A DNA stretch of 43,242 bases from contig JBILHS010000039.1 of the NCBI GenBank assembly GCA_044350425.1, forward strand, positions 1-43,242. The letters are read 5' to 3'. The notes beneath the pieces are model-generated. The model made no database searches. It had not been told where the DNA came from and saw only the letters and a list, made by a program, of their open reading frames with translations. The stretch is from M3007 sp044350425 (GTDB taxonomy: Bacteria > Bacteroidota > Bacteroidia > Chitinophagales > Saprospiraceae). A program made the position numbers and the translations under genes. Positions 23,097-31,202 of the stretch are shown piece after piece. Each line of letters begins with the position of its first letter. Position 1 is the stretch's first letter.

Positions 23097-25274
23097 ATGC
23101 CCAACTTAGATTCCAACATAGAATTCCTAAAAGGCGTAGGCCCGCAACGCGCCGATACCCTCAAGACGGAGTTGGGCATCTTCACTTGCCGGGATCTACT
23201 GTTTCATTTCCCATTTCGGTACATTGATCGCACCAAGTTTCACAGCATCCGAGACCTGCATCATGAAGGAGAGACCGTGCAGCTTCGCGGAACGCTCCGC
23301 CGCCTGGAGACCCTGGGCGAAGGAAGGGCCAAACGACTGGTAGGCACTTTGCGCGACGAGACAGGCATCCTGGAACTGGTCTGGTTCAGAAGTGTACAAT
23401 GGCTTGAGAAAAGCCTGGTAGTTGGCAAAGAATATATTGTTTTCGGGCGCGTCAGTGAGTTTAATGGGAAGTTCAATATGCCGCACCCGGAGATGGAGGA
23501 AGCCCCCCCCAGCCCTCCCATTAGGGGGGGAGAATCGCCAGAGGGCAACGGAGCAATCCCCGGCGCGAAGCCTGCTCCCCTCCTAATGGGGGGGGCGGCC
23601 AAAAACTTCGACCCCGTCTACCCTACTACCGATAAACTGACGCAAAAAGGGCTGGATGCCAAGGGCTTGCGCAAACTGATCCGAACTTTATTGGATGGTT
23701 TATCCGCCGCTGATTTGCCGGAGACGCTACCTGATTACCTAGGCGCACAATTCAAACTCACGCCGCGCTGGCAGGCCTTGAATCATATCCATTTCCCTGA
23801 AACACAGGGCGTGTTAGACGCAGCTGTAAGACGTCTGAAATTTGAGGAACTGTTTTTCCTGCAACTTCGCTTACTCCAGGTCCGCACCCGCCGAAAGGAC
23901 ACCATGCGGGGTTTTGTTTTTTCTAAAATAGGCGATTTTTTCAATCAATTCTATCAGGAAAAACTTGCCTTTGAATTAACTGGGGCTCAAAAGCGGGTTT
24001 TAAAAGAGATCCGCGCCGACCTGGCTTCCGGCAAACATATGAACCGTCTGGTACAGGGCGATGTGGGTTCCGGTAAAACGGTGGTTGCGCTCATGACCAT
24101 GTTGATGGCTTTAGACAACGGGCATCAGGCCTGTTTGATGGCTCCGACGGAAATTCTGGCGCAACAGCATCTTGAGGGAATTACTGCACTCGTGGGTGAA
24201 CTCGGGGTAAATGTCGGCTACCTCAGCGGCTCCGTAAAAGGCAAAAAACGCGAAGCCATTCTGGCTCAGCTCGCCTCCGGCGAAATGCACATCGTCATCG
24301 GCACCCATGCCCTGATTGAGGACTGGGTACAATTCAAAAACCTGGGTATTAGCGTGATCGATGAGCAGCACCGCTTCGGTGTGGAACAACGCTCCCGCTT
24401 ATGGGCAAAGAACCCTGCCGGACCGCCCCATGTCCTGGTCATGACCGCAACGCCCATCCCGCGCACCCTTGCGATGACCTTGTATGGTGACCTGGATATT
24501 TCGGTTATTGACGAATTGCCGCCCGGCAGAAAGCCGATCACCACGATACATAAGACAGAGCATCATCGGCTTAGGGTGCAGGGCTTCATGCGCGACGAAA
24601 TTGCCAAAGGACATCAGGTGTATGTAGTGTATCCGATGATCGAGGAGACCGAAAAAGTGGATCTTCAAAATCTGATGTCTGGTTTTGAGGCACTGAGCCG
24701 CGACTTTCCTGCGCCCAAATACCAGATCTCTATTGTACACGGCAAAATGAAAGCCGGCGATAAGGACTTTGAAATGCAGCGGTTTATCAAAAGAGAAACG
24801 CAGATCATGGTCGCCACTACGGTCATCGAAGTTGGTGTGAATATTCCAAATGCCTCCCTGATGGTGATTGAAAATGCCGAGCGTTTTGGACTTTCTCAAC
24901 TCCACCAATTGCGTGGCCGTGTGGGGCGGGGCGCTGATCAAAGCTATTGCGTGCTTCTGACCGGACACAAACTCAGTCATGACGGCCGGGAACGGATCCA
25001 GACGATGGTTCAGACCACAGATGGATTCATCATTGCCGAAACCGATCTGCGGCTGCGCGGCCCGGGCAATATTGAAGGAACCCAGCAAAGTGGCATGCTT
25101 CGATTTCTACTCGCTGACCTTGCCCGGGATGGACAAATCATCGCTGTTGCCCGGGAAGTCGCTGCACAGATTTTGGAAAAAGACCCTGAACTGGCATTGC
25201 CGGAACATGTACGTTTGCGCCTGCATTTGGCTTCGGAAGGGAAGGATGCCAGGGTTTGGAGTCGGATTTCTTAA
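23097..25274 (+). CDS. recG: ATP-dependent DNA helicase RecG
   Basis: RecG is a branch-migrating helicase that reverses stalled forks and processes Holliday junctions. The 725-residue product has the N-terminal helix-hairpin and OB-fold wedge (FLKGVGPQRADTL, LFHFPFRYIDRT, ELVWFRSVQWLEK), then the helicase: Walker A QGDVGSGKTVVALM (about 319-332), LMAPTEILAQQH, the DEQHRFG box in place of DEAD, VMTATPIPRTLAMT, TTVIEVGVNIPNA, and QLHQLRGRVGRG with the RecG TRG-type end. All helicase motifs look intact. An extra Pro/Gly-rich stretch of about 33 residues (about 135-168) after FNMPHPEME is a repeat element read in frame, placed in the loop before FDPVYPTTDKL, where family members are short. The start ATG at 23097 matches the family. 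Confidence 0.97.
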   Translation: MPNLDSNIEFLKGVGPQRADTLKTELGIFTCRDLLFHFPFRYIDRTKFHSIRDLHHEGETVQLRGTLRRLETLGEGRAKRLVGTLRDETGILELVWFRSVQWLEKSLVVGKEYIVFGRVSEFNGKFNMPHPEMEEAPPSPPIRGGESPEGNGAIPGAKPAPLLMGGAAKNFDPVYPTTDKLTQKGLDAKGLRKLIRTLLDGLSAADLPETLPDYLGAQFKLTPRWQALNHIHFPETQGVLDAAVRRLKFEELFFLQLRLLQVRTRRKDTMRGFVFSKIGDFFNQFYQEKLAFELTGAQKRVLKEIRADLASGKHMNRLVQGDVGSGKTVVALMTMLMALDNGHQACLMAPTEILAQQHLEGITALVGELGVNVGYLSGSVKGKKREAILAQLASGEMHIVIGTHALIEDWVQFKNLGISVIDEQHRFGVEQRSRLWAKNPAGPPHVLVMTATPIPRTLAMTLYGDLDISVIDELPPGRKPITTIHKTEHHRLRVQGFMRDEIAKGHQVYVVYPMIEETEKVDLQNLMSGFEALSRDFPAPKYQISIVHGKMKAGDKDFEMQRFIKRETQIMVATTVIEVGVNIPNASLMVIENAERFGLSQLHQLRGRVGRGADQSYCVLLTGHKLSHDGRERIQTMVQTTDGFIIAETDLRLRGPGNIEGTQQSGMLRFLLADLARDGQIIAVAREVAAQILEKDPELALPEHVRLRLHLASEGKDARVWSRIS
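23500..23600. repeat. GC-rich inverted-repeat element inside recG
   Basis: CCCATTAGGGGGGGAG (23517-23532) and CTCCCCTCCTAATGGG (23575-23590) are inverted copies with one mismatch, 42 bp apart, flanked by runs of C and G. The strand reads in frame as APPSPPIRGGE...KPAPLLMGGAA. The same kind of (C)n-ATTAGG-(G)n repeat is common between genes in Bacteroidota and cyanobacteria, so this copy seems to have been captured by the gene. Confidence 0.75.
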
Positions 25275-25298
25275 GAAGCAGCGTATCAGCAAAAGCTT

Positions 25299-25306
25299 TA
25301 CTTTTG
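25299..25306 (+). promoter_or_regulatory. Putative -7 box of rfbA
   Basis: TACTTTTG, 32 bp before the rfbA start and after the recG stop, fits TAnnTTTG; the upstream TTTG box is not clear. Confidence 0.45.
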
Positions 25307-25338
25307 CAGAAATTGCTTGAACATTCCAAGGTTTTTAT

Positions 25339-26199
25339 ATGAAAGGCATCATTTTAGCTGGCGGCCTCGGCACGCGCCTCTACCCACTCACCCTCGCTGT
25401 GAGCAAACAACTCATGCCGGTGTACGACAAACCAATGATCTATTACCCGCTTAGCACCCTGATGTTGGCAGGTATTCGTGATGTGCTGATCATCTCTACC
25501 CCGCACGACCTGCCTAAGTTCCAACAGCTTTTTGGCGACGGTAGCGCATTGGGTATGAATTTCTCCTACGTAGCCCAGCATGAGCCCAATGGACTGGCCC
25601 AGGCATTCGTCCTGGGAGCCCCCTTCATTGGAAAAGACCCTGCATCCTTGATTCTGGGTGACAACATTTTTTATGGAGCCGGACTTGGAGAGATGCTTCG
25701 TTCCTGTGCCAATCCGGACGGGGGCATTATTTTCGCCTATCAGGTAGCCGACCCCGAGCGTTATGGGGTGGTGGAATTTGATAAAAGCCTCAAAGCCATC
25801 AGCATCGAAGAAAAACCCAGCCAACCTAAGAGTAATTTCGCTGTCCCCGGGCTCTATTTTTATGACAATCAGGTCGTTCAAATTGCACGTGACCTTAAAC
25901 CCAGTCCCAGAGGAGAATACGAGATCACCGATGTAAACCGCTATTATCTGGAACAAGGTCGTCTGGAAGTGCGCGTAATGGGACGCGGGTACGCCTGGCT
26001 CGACACGGGTACCCACGAGTCACTGATGCAAGCCGGACAATTCGTACAAGCCATCGAAGACCGACAGGGACTGAAGATCGGATGTATCGAAGAGATCGCC
26101 TGGGAAATGGGCTTTATCAACGATGAAGGTCTGGAACGCTTGGGACACAAATACCTGAAAAGTGGGTATGGGGAGTATTTAATTAAGTTATTGAAGTAG
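25339..26199 (+). CDS. rfbA: Glucose-1-phosphate thymidylyltransferase
   Basis: RfbA/RmlA makes dTDP-glucose from dTTP and glucose-1-phosphate, the first step of dTDP-rhamnose and related sugar synthesis. The 286 residues match the family length. The nucleotide-binding loop is MKGIILAGGLGTRLYPLT (1-18), followed by SKQLMPVYDKPMIYYPLSTL, the LGDNIFYGAGL block, the EKPSQPKSNFAVPGLYFYDN block and WLDTGTHESLMQA. All are intact. It stands alone, without rfbB, C or D in the window. It follows recG by 64 bp, has its own promoter-like box, and converges with ddl. Spread of the product to O-antigen or exopolysaccharide synthesis is inferred. Confidence 0.97.
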   Translation: MKGIILAGGLGTRLYPLTLAVSKQLMPVYDKPMIYYPLSTLMLAGIRDVLIISTPHDLPKFQQLFGDGSALGMNFSYVAQHEPNGLAQAFVLGAPFIGKDPASLILGDNIFYGAGLGEMLRSCANPDGGIIFAYQVADPERYGVVEFDKSLKAISIEEKPSQPKSNFAVPGLYFYDNQVVQIARDLKPSPRGEYEITDVNRYYLEQGRLEVRVMGRGYAWLDTGTHESLMQAGQFVQAIEDRQGLKIGCIEEIAWEMGFINDEGLERLGHKYLKSGYGEYLIKLLK

Positions 26200-26202
26200 A
26201 AA

Positions 26203-26256
26203 GTTTCAAGGGGACAGTTTCAAGGGGAAAGTTTTTGGCTCGGAGCCGAAACCTTT
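26203..26256. terminator. 14-bp tandem repeat and bidirectional hairpin between rfbA and ddl
   Basis: AGTTTCAAGGGGA occurs twice in tandem (26204-26231), leading into a hairpin AAAGTTTTTGGCTC (26228-26241) / GAGCCGAAACCTTT (26243-26256), with one mismatch and one wobble. The hairpin overlaps the ddl stop codon and probably ends both convergent transcripts. Confidence 0.6.
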
Positions 26257-27223
26257 AACTCCGTAAGGCTTCTTCTATCAGCAAGGCAAAAAACGCGCCC
26301 AGCTCCCAGCCATGGGCCACAGCCTGTTGTGGAATGATACTGGCGGGAGAAATGCCCGGGATCGTGTTGGCCTCCAGGAAATGAAAGGTTTCGCCCACTA
26401 AAATGAAGTCGAATCGTACCGCTCCCCGGCATTGCAAAGCATTGTAAAGAAAATGGGAGTTGGCCTGGCATTGTTGACTCAGCGCCGGAGAGATTTCGGC
26501 GGGTGTAACCTCTTTGGAGCGTCCCTCATACTTGGCGGCATAAGTAAAGAACTCATCCTCGGGAATGATCTCCGTAACCGGCAGTACTATGATCTGACCG
26601 TTTACGCGCAAGGCGCCGTTGGAAAACTCCCGTCCCGGCAAATAGCTTTCCACCACCACTTCCTGATCAAATTGAAATGCCTCCTCGATTGCCGGAAGTA
26701 GCGCCTCGGTTGTTTTGACTTTCGTCACCCCAAAGCTAGACCCATGGGTGTTTGGTTTCACAAAAAGCGGCAAACCCAGGGATTCAAATTGATCCGCGTC
26801 GATCTGTTCTCCCCGATGCAAAAGCACCGATCTGGCCATCGGAATACGATTCCCGTACTGTGCCATTTGCATTTTGGTATTGTGCTTATTCATGGTCAGT
26901 GCACTCACATAACCGTTGCAGCAGGTATATGGGATGCCCAGCATCTCGAGGTACCCCTGCATTTTGCCATCTTCCAGCGGTGCGCCATGCAAGGCAGCAA
27001 AAGCGCAATCAAAGTGGATCTTTTGGCCATGCACTGTCAATGAAAAATCATTTTTGTCCACCTGTACTCCCGAGCCAAGGTCCCGCCAATCCGCTTTTTG
27101 GATATCGATCAGGAAGCAATTGTACTGATCTTTGGGCAGGCGTTCGAGTACAACCTGACCACTTTTAAGGGAGATGACGCGCTCTTCGGAGTCGCCGCCG
27201 GTAAGTATGGCTATATTTTTCAT
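26255..27223 (-). CDS. ddl: D-alanine--D-alanine ligase
   Basis: Ddl joins two D-alanines with ATP for the peptidoglycan stem peptide in the cytoplasm. The 322-residue ATP-grasp enzyme opens MKNIAILTGGDSEERVISLKSG (split motif: TGGDSEERVISLKS). It shows FAALHGAPLEDGKMQGYLEM, GIPYTCCN, the ATP-grasp loop LFVKPNTHGSSFGVTKVK and the Mg-binding end FLEANTIPGISPASIIPQQ. Length and motif order are normal. One detail differs from the common HGxxGEDG motif: the glycine is Leu here (APLEDGK), at a position that varies within Bacteroidota as far as I recall. It forms a single-gene unit with its own promoter box. Confidence 0.96.
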   Translation of the reverse strand: MKNIAILTGGDSEERVISLKSGQVVLERLPKDQYNCFLIDIQKADWRDLGSGVQVDKNDFSLTVHGQKIHFDCAFAALHGAPLEDGKMQGYLEMLGIPYTCCNGYVSALTMNKHNTKMQMAQYGNRIPMARSVLLHRGEQIDADQFESLGLPLFVKPNTHGSSFGVTKVKTTEALLPAIEEAFQFDQEVVVESYLPGREFSNGALRVNGQIIVLPVTEIIPEDEFFTYAAKYEGRSKEVTPAEISPALSQQCQANSHFLYNALQCRGAVRFDFILVGETFHFLEANTIPGISPASIIPQQAVAHGWELGAFFALLIEEALRS

Positions 27224-27269
27224 GTCTATGGTTGAGTAAAACGGATGATCGAGGATTTGCCCCCTGGCC

Positions 27270-27277
27270 CAAAGGTA
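27270..27277 (-). promoter_or_regulatory. Putative -7 box of ddl
   Basis: TACCTTTG on the minus strand, 47 bp before the ddl start; it is the same octamer as in the rpmI promoter. An overlapping inverted repeat AAAGGTACGTTACCTTT (27271-27287) could be an operator. Confidence 0.5.
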
Positions 27278-27428
27278 CGTTACCTTTAAAAAAGCGTTAA
27301 GGGTTAAACGTTTTTCATTGTAACCCGTCTATCATTCAGTTTAAAGGTTCAGGCGCTGACATATCCCAAAACCCAGGTGTTGACGTCCTTCCTTAAACCA
27401 GATTCTAATTTTTTTCTCCACCCAAACC

Positions 27429-28850
27429 ATGAACAAATTACAGCATCTGATCGGGCGTTTCGGATTCGGGCCCCGCACCAAGAGTTGGGCCAATTGGTCG
27501 GCCTTGCCCCAGGAATCCTGGTGGCCTAAATTGCGTGACGAATCATTGCCCGCTCCCCTGCATTTTGATGTGGCCGATGGGGTGGTGAAAGGACTATTAA
27601 TGGGGGTGGGCGAACTCGGAAAAATGGAGCGCAACGAACTGGACAAGGAACAAAAACGTCAAATCCGGAAACAAAGCCGGGAAGACCTGCAAAACCTGAA
27701 CCTGCTCTGGCTGGAGGAAATGACGCATACCAAAGCCCAATTGCGGGAAAAGATGGCCCTGTTCTGGCACGGGCATTTTGCGAGCCGGAACATCAATATC
27801 CTGTATCAGCAACAATTATTGATGGAGGTGCGGGAGCATGCCCTGGGCAATTTTGCCGACCTTTTGCGCGGTGTGTCGAAATCCGGCGCTATGATCTCCT
27901 TTCTGAACAATCAGCAAAACAAAAAACAACATCCCAATGAAAACTTCGCCCGGGAAGTGATGGAGCTCTTTACGCTGGGGCGGGGGAACTATACAGAGAA
28001 CGACGTAAAAGAGGCCGCCCGGGCCTTTACCGGATGGAGTCATCGGCTCGACGGAACCTTTGTGTTCCGGCCGCGCGACCATGATACAGACGCTAAAACG
28101 GTGTTGGGTAAAACGGGAAATTTTGACGGCGACGATCTGCTGAATATTTTACTGGAAAAGCGGGAGACCGCCCGGTTCATCGCAAGAAAGCTCTATAAAT
28201 ATCTGGTGAACGAAACCCTGGTACCCGAGGAGCGGATCGTTTGGCTCGGCGATCGTTTTTTTGATTCCGGCTATAAGATCATGCGTCTGCTGGAAGATAT
28301 TGCGCGTTCTGATTGGTTTTATGCGCCCGAAAATGTGGGTTCCAAGATCAAATCTCCTGTAGAACTCTGGATCGGTATTCGCCGGGCATTGCCCATGGAG
28401 CTTTCGGATCCGGAAAGTCAGCTGGTGCTTCAGAAAGCACTGGGACAGATCCTTTTTTATCCGCCCAATGTAGCCGGCTGGCCCGGTGGTCGAAACTGGA
28501 TCGACAGCAGTTCTTTGATGCTACGCATGCGCATTCCGCAGCTGCTATATTCTAACCAGGATCTGGATATCCGGGGCAAAACGGATGACGATCAGCAAAT
28601 GGGGGCGTCTGCGAAAGGAAACCTGCGTCGGCTTTCTTCCGTGATGGATTGGCAACCAGCTATAGATCTGTTTGCCAAAACACCGGATCATGCGTTGGTT
28701 GAAAAAGTAGCGGAATTTCTTTGGACTGTGCCTGCCAAAAATTTGCCGCTCAAAGTGCTTGAAAAACATACCAACCATAATAGCCGGGCTGCTTTGGTTC
28801 AAACCGCCATGGTACAGCTGATGGCTACGCCGGAATATCAGCTTTGCTGA
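27429..28850 (+). CDS. DUF1800 family protein
   Basis: A 473-residue helical protein of the DUF1800 family, of unknown biochemical role, almost always found beside a DUF1501 gene, as here. Recognisable blocks are LIGRFGFGPRTKSW (N-terminal), REKMALFWHGHFA, EVREHALGNFADLLRGVSKS, NENFAREVMELFTLGRGNYTE, DVKEAARAFTGW and FYPPNVAGWPGGRNWIDSS. No signal peptide is evident. The DUF1800/DUF1501 pair is thought to work in the envelope of Bacteroidota and Planctomycetes, but no reaction is established. The partner gene starts about 800 bp downstream, with yceI lying between them on the other strand. The product is of slightly short but complete length. Confidence 0.93.
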   Translation: MNKLQHLIGRFGFGPRTKSWANWSALPQESWWPKLRDESLPAPLHFDVADGVVKGLLMGVGELGKMERNELDKEQKRQIRKQSREDLQNLNLLWLEEMTHTKAQLREKMALFWHGHFASRNINILYQQQLLMEVREHALGNFADLLRGVSKSGAMISFLNNQQNKKQHPNENFAREVMELFTLGRGNYTENDVKEAARAFTGWSHRLDGTFVFRPRDHDTDAKTVLGKTGNFDGDDLLNILLEKRETARFIARKLYKYLVNETLVPEERIVWLGDRFFDSGYKIMRLLEDIARSDWFYAPENVGSKIKSPVELWIGIRRALPMELSDPESQLVLQKALGQILFYPPNVAGWPGGRNWIDSSSLMLRMRIPQLLYSNQDLDIRGKTDDDQQMGASAKGNLRRLSSVMDWQPAIDLFAKTPDHALVEKVAEFLWTVPAKNLPLKVLEKHTNHNSRAALVQTAMVQLMATPEYQLC

Positions 28851-28851
28851 G

Positions 28852-28959
28852 GATTTGGTTAATTGGTGATTTGGGGTGCCCAGGCTTGGGGTTCATTCCT
28901 ACCTACAGGAAAACATGAATACCAAGCCTGGGCACCCCAAATCCCCAATTAACCAAATC
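28852..28959. repeat. Inverted repeat filling the DUF1800-yceI junction
   Basis: Arms of 38 bp (28852-28889 and 28922-28959) match at 37 positions around a 32-nt loop. It starts right after the DUF1800 stop and ends 2 bp before the yceI stop, so it probably terminates both transcripts. It is related to the elements at 35294-35383 and 38062-38126. Confidence 0.93.
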
Positions 28960-28961
28960 AT

Positions 28962-29492
28962 CTATTGTTTGATATACTGCACGTTGGCCTGAAATTTCAC
29001 TTCGTCTGAAACAACCGCGCCGCCCGCTTCCGTCATAGCGTTCCAGGACAGTCCGAACTCACTGCGTTTAATTTTGCCTTCAACTTCAAAACCAGCCTTA
29101 ATCTGGCCATATGGATCCTTCGCAATGCCTCCAAATTCCACTTTAAGGCGGATGGGTTTTGTGACATCACGGATGGTTAGATGGCCTTCAATTTCACCCT
29201 CGCTTCCTGCTGCCAATCGGATGTTTGAAGCTGTAAAAATGATCTTTGGAAATGCTTCGGCACTGAAAAACTCCTCGCCACGGAGGTGGTTGTCGCGCAT
29301 ATCCATGCCGGTATCGATGGAGCCTGACTCTATTTCAAAGCTAATACTGGCCGTTGAAAAATCATCCCCGTCAGCGCTGACCGCTGAAGAAAAGTTTTTG
29401 AATTTGCCCGAAACTGTAGAAATGACCAAGTGTTTGACCTTAAAATTAACTTCTGAGTGTGCTGCATCCAGATTCCAAGTTGTAGTTGCCAT
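28962..29492 (-). CDS. YceI family lipocalin-like protein
   Basis: YceI proteins are beta-barrels that bind polyisoprenoids or amphiphilic ligands. The 176-residue product opens MATTTWNLDAAHSEVNFKVK. It has the usual blocks TVSGKFKNFSS, FEIESGSIDTGMDMRDNHLR, FFSAEAFPKIIFTAS, GHLTIRDVTKPIRLKVEFGG and KIKRSEFGLSWN. It lacks a signal peptide when started at the ATG complementary to 29490-29492. A longer frame to 29564 adds a hydrophobic stretch that looks like translated leader. If real, that stretch would make it exported, as is E. coli YceI. A weak TACTTTTA box lies about 30 bp upstream. It interrupts the DUF1800/DUF1501 pair on the opposite strand. Confidence 0.93.
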   Translation of the reverse strand: MATTTWNLDAAHSEVNFKVKHLVISTVSGKFKNFSSAVSADGDDFSTASISFEIESGSIDTGMDMRDNHLRGEEFFSAEAFPKIIFTASNIRLAAGSEGEIEGHLTIRDVTKPIRLKVEFGGIAKDPYGQIKAGFEVEGKIKRSEFGLSWNAMTEAGGAVVSDEVKFQANVQYIKQ

Positions 29493-29651
29493 GATGTAGT
29501 AAAGTGAAAGTTGGTGAAAGAATAAAAGTATAACAAGGTGTTGTAAATTTAGTTGTTGAAACACTTATTTTTTCAAAAAAAATTGAATGAACCCCAGCTC
29601 ACTTCATCCCAATAAACCAATCACCCATCTCACTCAATCACCAGTCAGACC

Positions 29652-30848
29652 ATGTTAATTAAAAGAAGAGATTTTCTCAAAACCAGTTCCCTTGCAAGTG
29701 CCTCCCTGCTACTGCCAAAATTTCTGAGTGCACATCAATGGCCTGGCACCATCTCTACCAAAGGCCGAAGCCTGGTGGTGATCCAATTCAGCGGTGGCAA
29801 CGACGGCCTGAATACGATCATTCCTACCCGGAACGACATTTATTACCGCGAACGTCCACGTTTGGGGATCAAACGGGAATCTACCCTAAGGCTCACTGAC
29901 GAAGCCGGACTACACCCTACCCTGGAAGGGCTCAAAAACCTTTGGGATGATGGGCACATGGCCGTGCTAAACAGTGTGGGCTACCCCAATCCAGACCGTT
30001 CACACTTTCGAAGCATGGACATCTGGCAGTCCGCAAGCCCTGCCGAAGCATACTGGCAAACGGGTTGGCTGGGCCGTTTTCTGGATACAAAATGTGTAGG
30101 AAGGCCTGCTGCCGGATTAGAGTTCGACGACACCTTAAGCCTTGTCATGAAAGGCAAAAACACAAAAGGCCTGGCCTTGCAAGATGCAAAAAGGCTGTAC
30201 GAAAGTACTAGAAGCCCGTTTTTTACTGATTATGCTTCCGCCCGAGGTTTGGTACTTAATGACGATGCACCTATAGATTACCTTCACAAAACCATGGCGG
30301 AAACACTTTCTTCGGCCAATTATTTGTTTGAACAAAGTCGTAAAAAGCCAAGCACCGCCATATACCCTGCAAGTGGTCTGGGCAAAGATTTAAAAACCAT
30401 CGCCTCCCTTATTTTAGCGGACACCGAGACCTCCGTTTATTACGTTTCTTTGGGCAGTTTTGACACCCATATCAATCAGGAGGCGCAGCAAAAACGGCTG
30501 TTTCAGGAATTCAATGATGCGCTGGCGGCCTTTACCAACGATCTAAAATCCCTTGGAAAATGGACTGAGGTGCTCGTGGCAACCTTTTCAGAATTTGGCC
30601 GCCGCGTATCTCAAAATGCGTCCAATGGAACAGATCATGGAACCGCAAATAATATGATGTTTTTTGGAGGTGGTTTGCGTCAGAAAGGGCTGCTCAATGA
30701 GATGCCTGATCTGATGGATCTGGACCAGGGCGACCTCAAGTTTCGCGTCGACTTCCGTCAGGTGTATGCTACCCTACTGGAAAAATGGTTGGGGGCAGAT
30801 GCCCAACAAATATTGGCCGGAAATTTTGCGGCCATGAACTTTATTTGA
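29652..30848 (+). CDS. DUF1501 family protein with Tat-type signal
   Basis: A 398-residue exported protein of the DUF1501 family, which has an alkaline-phosphatase/sulfatase-like fold but unknown substrate. The N-terminus MLIKRRDFLKTSSLASASLL carries a twin-arginine (RRDFLK) signal. Family blocks are LVVIQFSGGNDGLNTIIPT, NSVGYPNPDRSHFRSMDIW, YYVSLGSFDTHINQ and ATFSEFGRRVSQNASNGTDH with GTANNMMFFGGG. These carry the Asp, His and Glu residues expected of the metal-binding fold. It is the partner of the DUF1800 protein upstream. The 87 bp before its start contain CAATCACC-rich sequence related to the intergenic repeat family, and no clear promoter. Confidence 0.92.
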   Translation: MLIKRRDFLKTSSLASASLLLPKFLSAHQWPGTISTKGRSLVVIQFSGGNDGLNTIIPTRNDIYYRERPRLGIKRESTLRLTDEAGLHPTLEGLKNLWDDGHMAVLNSVGYPNPDRSHFRSMDIWQSASPAEAYWQTGWLGRFLDTKCVGRPAAGLEFDDTLSLVMKGKNTKGLALQDAKRLYESTRSPFFTDYASARGLVLNDDAPIDYLHKTMAETLSSANYLFEQSRKKPSTAIYPASGLGKDLKTIASLILADTETSVYYVSLGSFDTHINQEAQQKRLFQEFNDALAAFTNDLKSLGKWTEVLVATFSEFGRRVSQNASNGTDHGTANNMMFFGGGLRQKGLLNEMPDLMDLDQGDLKFRVDFRQVYATLLEKWLGADAQQILAGNFAAMNFI

Positions 30849-31202
30849 GTCAATATGGAGTTGTAAGCAGTCAAAATGATTCCAAATTCAACCGTTTAAT
30901 GGCGTCCACCCGCCACTTAAAAGACTTTGGCATAAATTTGGGCATTCACTATTTAAAAAAATTACCTTTGCTACTCATATTTAATCCATGAGCACTCCAC
31001 CTTCGCTCAATAATCCAATCAGGTAGTACGTTGAAACGGAATTGAGCAAATTTTTAGATTTCTGATTTCTTCCTCTCCCAATTTTTACTCCAAATCCGAT
31101 TCAAGGCAATTGCCCCAAAAGGTTCCCTGAAGCCTGCTATTCACTGCGGTTCAGGTCACCCTGTTTGTGTATTAATGATTGATAATCAAACGAAATCGGC
31201 TT
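30849..31202. other. Intergenic gap with a promoter-like pair of boxes at 30937-30970
   Basis: TTTG (30937-30940), a 22-bp spacer and TACCTTTG (30963-30970) on the plus strand fit the Bacteroidetes promoter. A 12-codon ATG frame starts at 30988 and stops at 31024-31026; it may be only chance. Otherwise the gap is AT-rich and holds no gene I can support. The next gene would have a leader of about 225 nt. Confidence 0.45.

Noticed and set aside
24399..25088. 229-codon open frame antisense to recG
   Set aside because: The sense strand encodes all helicase motifs; the antisense product is not recognisable.
30988..31026. 12-codon open frame (MSTPPSLNNPIR) as a leader peptide
   Set aside because: It is too short to tell from chance, and no paired terminator or stalling motif follows it.
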